From contig CBFFRP010000352.1 in assembly GCA_965644295.1 (NCBI GenBank), positions 363,310 to 427,309 of the forward strand: DNA of 64,000 bases, given 5' to 3'. Below the pieces are notes generated by a model. The model worked only from the letters and a program-made list of their open reading frames with translations. It was not told the DNA's origin and made no database searches. The translations under genes and the position numbers were made by a program. Positions 60,513 to 64,000 of the stretch are shown piece by piece; position 1 is the first letter of the stretch, and each line of letters begins with the position of its first letter. Origin of the DNA: Paraphysomonas bandaiensis (lineage: Eukaryota; Chrysophyceae).

Positions 60513-60902
60513 CTTTCTGTTGATGATAATTAGAATATCATTTCACAAACAGCCTTGTAACAGCGTAATTTATATATATCGACACATCGAAATTCTCATT
60601 TCATTTTCCCATCACATTGTTCCGGTGAAGCTGCCAAGTTCAAATTCTATTATATATTGATAAATCTCATCAGATTGAACTTCTTCATCAGCAAATGTTA
60701 CACTAGGAAAGATATGATTACTTGCTTCACAGCTAGTTCTAAATTATATATTTTGACGAATATTAATTACAGCGGCACTACTGATCTTATCAATATCTTA
60801 TGATCAAATATGTAACTGCGAAATAGAGACATAAACATAATACTGATGGTGGCCAGATATACTATGTATTGGTTTTATGCATTGTAGAGAACGCAAAACG
60901 AA

Positions 60903-61189
60903 TTACTTCGATGACAGATACAAAAAATAAGCTACTCCAATGGCAGCCAGAATAATCCCAACAATTGCAACTATTGGTACTCCATTTGAATTTGACGAGG
61001 TTGAAAAGTCTAAATAGAAACCACTTGTAAAAACAGCTTATAAACATAAGAGCTAGACTTACTTTTCTTATTCGACATAATACCATGTCGTGCACGAAGC
61101 TGTGAAGCATTTAATTCGTCATCATTGGCAGTCCCGCCTCTGTGATATCGCTGTCTCAGCTCTGAAGCTGAAAGCGAACTGTCAGCCAT
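60903..61189 (-). CDS. Small tail-anchored membrane protein (77 aa)
   Basis: Two exons (61189-61063 and 61009-60903, intron 53 bases). The N-terminal half is soluble and polar, with SASELRQRYHRGGTANDDEL and then NASQLRARHGIMSNKK: two similar A-S-x-L-R-x-R units suggest a short internal repeat. The C-terminus is one hydrophobic helix (VPIVAIVGIILAAIGVAYF) followed by LYLSSK and the stop, so a tail anchor with almost no lumenal part. This fits an ER or outer-mitochondrial membrane location. The composition and splice junctions support a real gene; the family is not known to me. The motif TACAGCAGTA lies 132 bases upstream. Confidence 0.5.
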
Positions 61190-61320
61190 GATAACTACTT
61201 ATGAATTCTTTATTGTAAGAATGTTAATGCTTCTAAAAGCAAATATACTTGTGCTACGACGAAAGCAGGCTGCTAAATTGGAAACGCAACGCTGTGTTTA
61301 AAGTCTACACGCGTACATGG

Positions 61321-61330
61321 TACAGCAGTA
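61321..61330. promoter_or_regulatory. TACAGCAGTA motif upstream of the tail-anchored protein gene
   Basis: Exact copy of the ten-base motif found in three divergent promoters of this window, here 132 bases before the start codon of the minus-strand gene. Confidence 0.5.
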
Positions 61331-63009
61331 CGAGTACTCTGTGTGAGAATTGGAGGCAGCCGTACGATTTTAGTCTTGGTATGGCCTTTTTTTCAGAAAC
61401 CCCCCACTTTTATATACCCTATAAGAGAAAAGCTCTATTTTGTGTGAGTTTTTGCGAAAGTGAGTGTGTATGTGCAGAGTCCAGCAGTAAAGGCAGATAC
61501 TTACATCACGACTGTTTAACCCTCATACATCGAGTCGTCTGCTGTTGGTTGTGATATCAGATGAATGCAGCATACCCAGCGCAAGATATCGTTGAGTAGC
61601 TTCTCAGATGTGAAGAAATATAGTTTGTGAGAGAAAATAAAGAGGGTCGTTCCTAAACCCTCGAACTCTTCGTTCCTCACACGAGGAACATATGCAGCCG
61701 TTCAGTATAATTGCACAGGCCGCAAGAAGCAAAGGAAGAAAATTGTTGATTTCATTAAGTTTCGCCAAGAGTACTACGAAACATCTGTAGTGATTCAACA
61801 ATTGGAAGATGCTGGCGCAATGCAAATTGTTTGCCGGTTCCAATGCAGCTGCAACTGATTAATGACTTCGGCTCAGCGGATATATATATAAGATATCAAA
61901 GAATGATGTCGATTCCATGTGCATCCTACTGTCAACTTTGTGTGCCAAAGTTAAGGAGCTCCCGGATGTGCCTGCATAGTTTTAAGAATTACTTAGGTAA
62001 GTTCTGATTGTGCCGAACAGCGAGCCAGCGCTGATGCTGTGTGTGTTGAAAATTCTTCTACTATTCCCTACCAGCTTGTTAAGATCGCTACCGAATTGTA
62101 TCTACCATGGTTTTACTATCCAAAAACTGTATCACATTTTCCCTACATATTGTATTCTAGACTACACTGCATATCTATATGCTGTGCTACAGTATATAAT
62201 ACAGGACGTACATATAAATACAGTGTATGAAGATAGTTGTCCTACAGAATCACTATACTTTTACTTTTCTAATTAGTATTATTTTTAATTTGGCACCATT
62301 ATGGCTTATATTATGATAGAAAATGACATAGCGGTTATAATTTGAATACCTTATAACCACAACGTCAAATTGCTCTCATATCAGAAGTCAGCTTACAGCA
62401 TATTATGCTAGCATCACTAAGTTTAAGCCGATAGAATTAAAGTAGGCTTACTGAGGGAACAATACGAGGGTCATCTCAAATACATAATTTTCTTTAATCA
62501 AGAAATATATATGTGCTGCCTACACATCTTTAAAAAAACAAGGTTAATTAAAGCTAAATAACAACTAGCGCTAGAATAATGAATACAAAGAAAGAAAAAC
62601 GTAATAGCACAATGAAACAGCAACATTTCGCACTTATAATTGTTGCAAGGCAACAACAAGCCAAAACTAAATTATGCGCTCTTTTGATTAAAATAAGAAA
62701 ATGACTTTAATTTGTAGAGCACAGCGCATTAAATGTAGGATATAGCTACTAGCGATAAATATCAACAAGCTTCAAGTTCGTACTGAAGAGTTGGCTGTAA
62801 TTTAATAGCCCTTAGTATTGCAAACTACACTCATGATGTTCCTTAGACGCATAACCAATCGACTGTACATCTACATAGCTATACAGTGTTGTAATCATAC
62901 TTCCTGCAATTTTGACCCAATGCCAAGATTAAGCTACAATATACAATTGCTGCCAGCTTCTGATAGCAGTGAAAGCTTTATTATAAGCAATAGTCATTGA
63001 AGAGTCAGA
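61331..63009. other. Long intergenic stretch, no gene recognised
   Basis: AT-rich DNA; frames at 61249-61554 and 61604-61843 show no domain, signal peptide or coding-like composition that I would defend. No RNA gene was seen. Confidence 0.5.
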
Positions 63010-63420
63010 AGTAATTTAGCACTGCAATTGAGCTAACTCGTACTTAACTCTAGTATCCTACTATTTAGCGCTACGAAAGCTCCAAGGTGCAACCACTTTC
63101 ACTCTATCACTCAAAACAAGCGCACACTATACCTGACATCTGCTGCCTTAGGATTCTTGAGTCCTTAAGTGAACAGCCGGGATGCTTAACTTCAGCAAGC
63201 AGCCCAATCCGGTGCCTGTGAATTCGTCAGGGCCCGAAGACGTCTACATATGTGGCACTTACATTAGTGTCCCTTGTACCACACAAGCATTCGGCTATGA
63301 GTGGGCAGAACAATATCTGCTGACTATATATGCGGCTAATGTTAGTTTCCCGGAGAAATATTGTCGGTGCTTATCCCCCAGAACACCATAAAAAGGTGTG
63401 AGTTTGACTTTATTGAGGGT
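63010..63420 (-). mobile_element. Dispersed retroelement copy
   Basis: Contains TATCCTACTATTTAGCGCTAC, the AAGGTGCAACCACTTTC block, CTGACATCTGCTGC, CACACAAGCATTCGGCTATG and ends TTTATTGAGGGT, the family order in minus orientation. It lacks the segment with the paired GGGCCC boxes present in the 820-base copies. Confidence 0.5.
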
Positions 63421-63461
63421 AAGAATTACATTATATGATATGTATAGAGAGTTGACTGACA

Positions 63462-63545
63462 GTGGTATATGTAGCTCACATTAGCTATCCGAAGAAATAT
63501 CTCCCAGAACACTACGAAAAGGTACAAGTCCGACGTTGTTGAGGA
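63462..63545 (-). repeat. Partial second copy of the same retroelement end
   Basis: GTAGCTCACATTAGCTATCCG to GACGTTGTTGAGGA repeats the last 85 bases of the element 40 bases beyond the previous copy, either a separate fragment or a tandem partial duplication. Confidence 0.5.
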
Positions 63546-64000
63546 TATCTTGCTTTAGGAATTTGTCTAACAACGAATATCTTAACACATTCATTTCACG
63601 ACACATCTAAGTAGTGGTCGGCAGTAAACAATTCTTTCATTAACTGTCTCGATTCTCGATTAAGACCCTGGCTGTCGTAGGAGTTACTTTGGATTGTCAG
63701 GAGGAGAGTATACATCAGGATACTACACTATAGAAGTACGATAGAGTATACCGTCAATATTTATGGTGGCTTAGTGTAGTGCCAGCGTTTGTGAGTGTAG
63801 TCTATTGTCTATGATACTATATGGACAAATAGTAGAAGCGTAGTAGCAACCATCTAGCATAGGTCATTAATCATTGGTATAACAAATTACTTCTGCCACA
63901 AGCAAGCAATAACACTGTCCTTTATTTTCAACTGTACATCGATATTACGTTATAACATCACTGCCAGAATAAAACTATTTTGAGATAAACTTTTCTGTTG
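63546..64000. other. Right edge, nothing recognised
   Basis: No coding exon, RNA gene or further repeat copy was seen. Confidence 0.5.

Noticed and set aside
1-64000. CRISPR arrays, operons, bacterial-type promoters
   Set aside because: Nothing of the kind; gene structure is spliceosomal and eukaryotic.

Overview
This is nuclear DNA from an intron-rich unicellular (or simple) eukaryote. Most protein genes are broken by GT-AG introns of about 40-100 bases, the standard genetic code fits throughout, there is a nuclear tRNA-Ala gene with a Pol III T-run terminator, and intergenic DNA is AT-rich and carries dispersed repeats. The lineage is not resolved. A SMCHD1-like GHKL protein, an LSm11-like protein, a DIS3L-type exonuclease, a FANCA-like protein and a mu-type GST resemble animal and relative repertoires. 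A plant-type acyl-activating enzyme, a cAMP-receptor-like 7TM protein and a secreted FN3/glycine-rich/kelch mosaic are more typical of protists and plants. I assembled exons by reading splice sites and frames. For most multi-exon models the summed exon lengths stay in frame to the stop.

Layout. 1-4063 (-): SMCHD1-like ATPase, cut by the left edge. 4529-6502 (+): NHE8-type exchanger. 6922-8033: decayed hAT transposon with an exact 8-bp target duplication. 8195-9123 (-): mu-class-like GST. 9567-11711 (+): AAE17/18-like acyl-CoA synthetase. 12549-14625 (-): MON1. 14886-15488 (+): small charged protein. 16735-18325: nested repeats. 18812-20325 (-): diacylglycerol kinase. 20501-20880: 95 ACAT units. 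20900-22105 (+): 7TM receptor. 23337-24581 (-): ankyrin gene with about one exon per repeat. 25354-30906 (+): 1,799-aa secreted mosaic protein. 33458-34378 (+): 2-oxodicarboxylate-type mitochondrial carrier. 35428-39441 (-): FANCA-like. 39850-41006 (+): membrane SGNH esterase. 42156-43249 (-): LSm11-like. 43832-48584 (+): DIS3L. 49060-49570: second nested-repeat locus. 51506-53225 (-): secretory-pathway JmjC protein. 53647-55411 (+): mitochondrial ATP synthase alpha. 56696-58830 (-): SETD3/Rubisco-LSMT-like methyltransferase. 58967-59039 (-): tRNA-Ala(AGC). 59502-60512: second hAT-like element. 60903-61189 (-): 77-aa tail-anchored protein. The right end is repeat-rich.

Genes are often divergent pairs sharing a short promoter (SMCHD1/NHE, MON1/165-aa protein, FANCA/SGNH, LSm11/DIS3L). 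A ten-base motif, TACAGCAGTA or its reverse complement, recurs in several of these promoters. The genes do not form one pathway. Loose themes are nuclear RNA and chromatin work (SMCHD1, LSm11, DIS3L, FANCA, SET), endomembrane traffic (MON1, NHE8) and lipid or carbon metabolism (acyl-activating enzyme, DGK, carrier).
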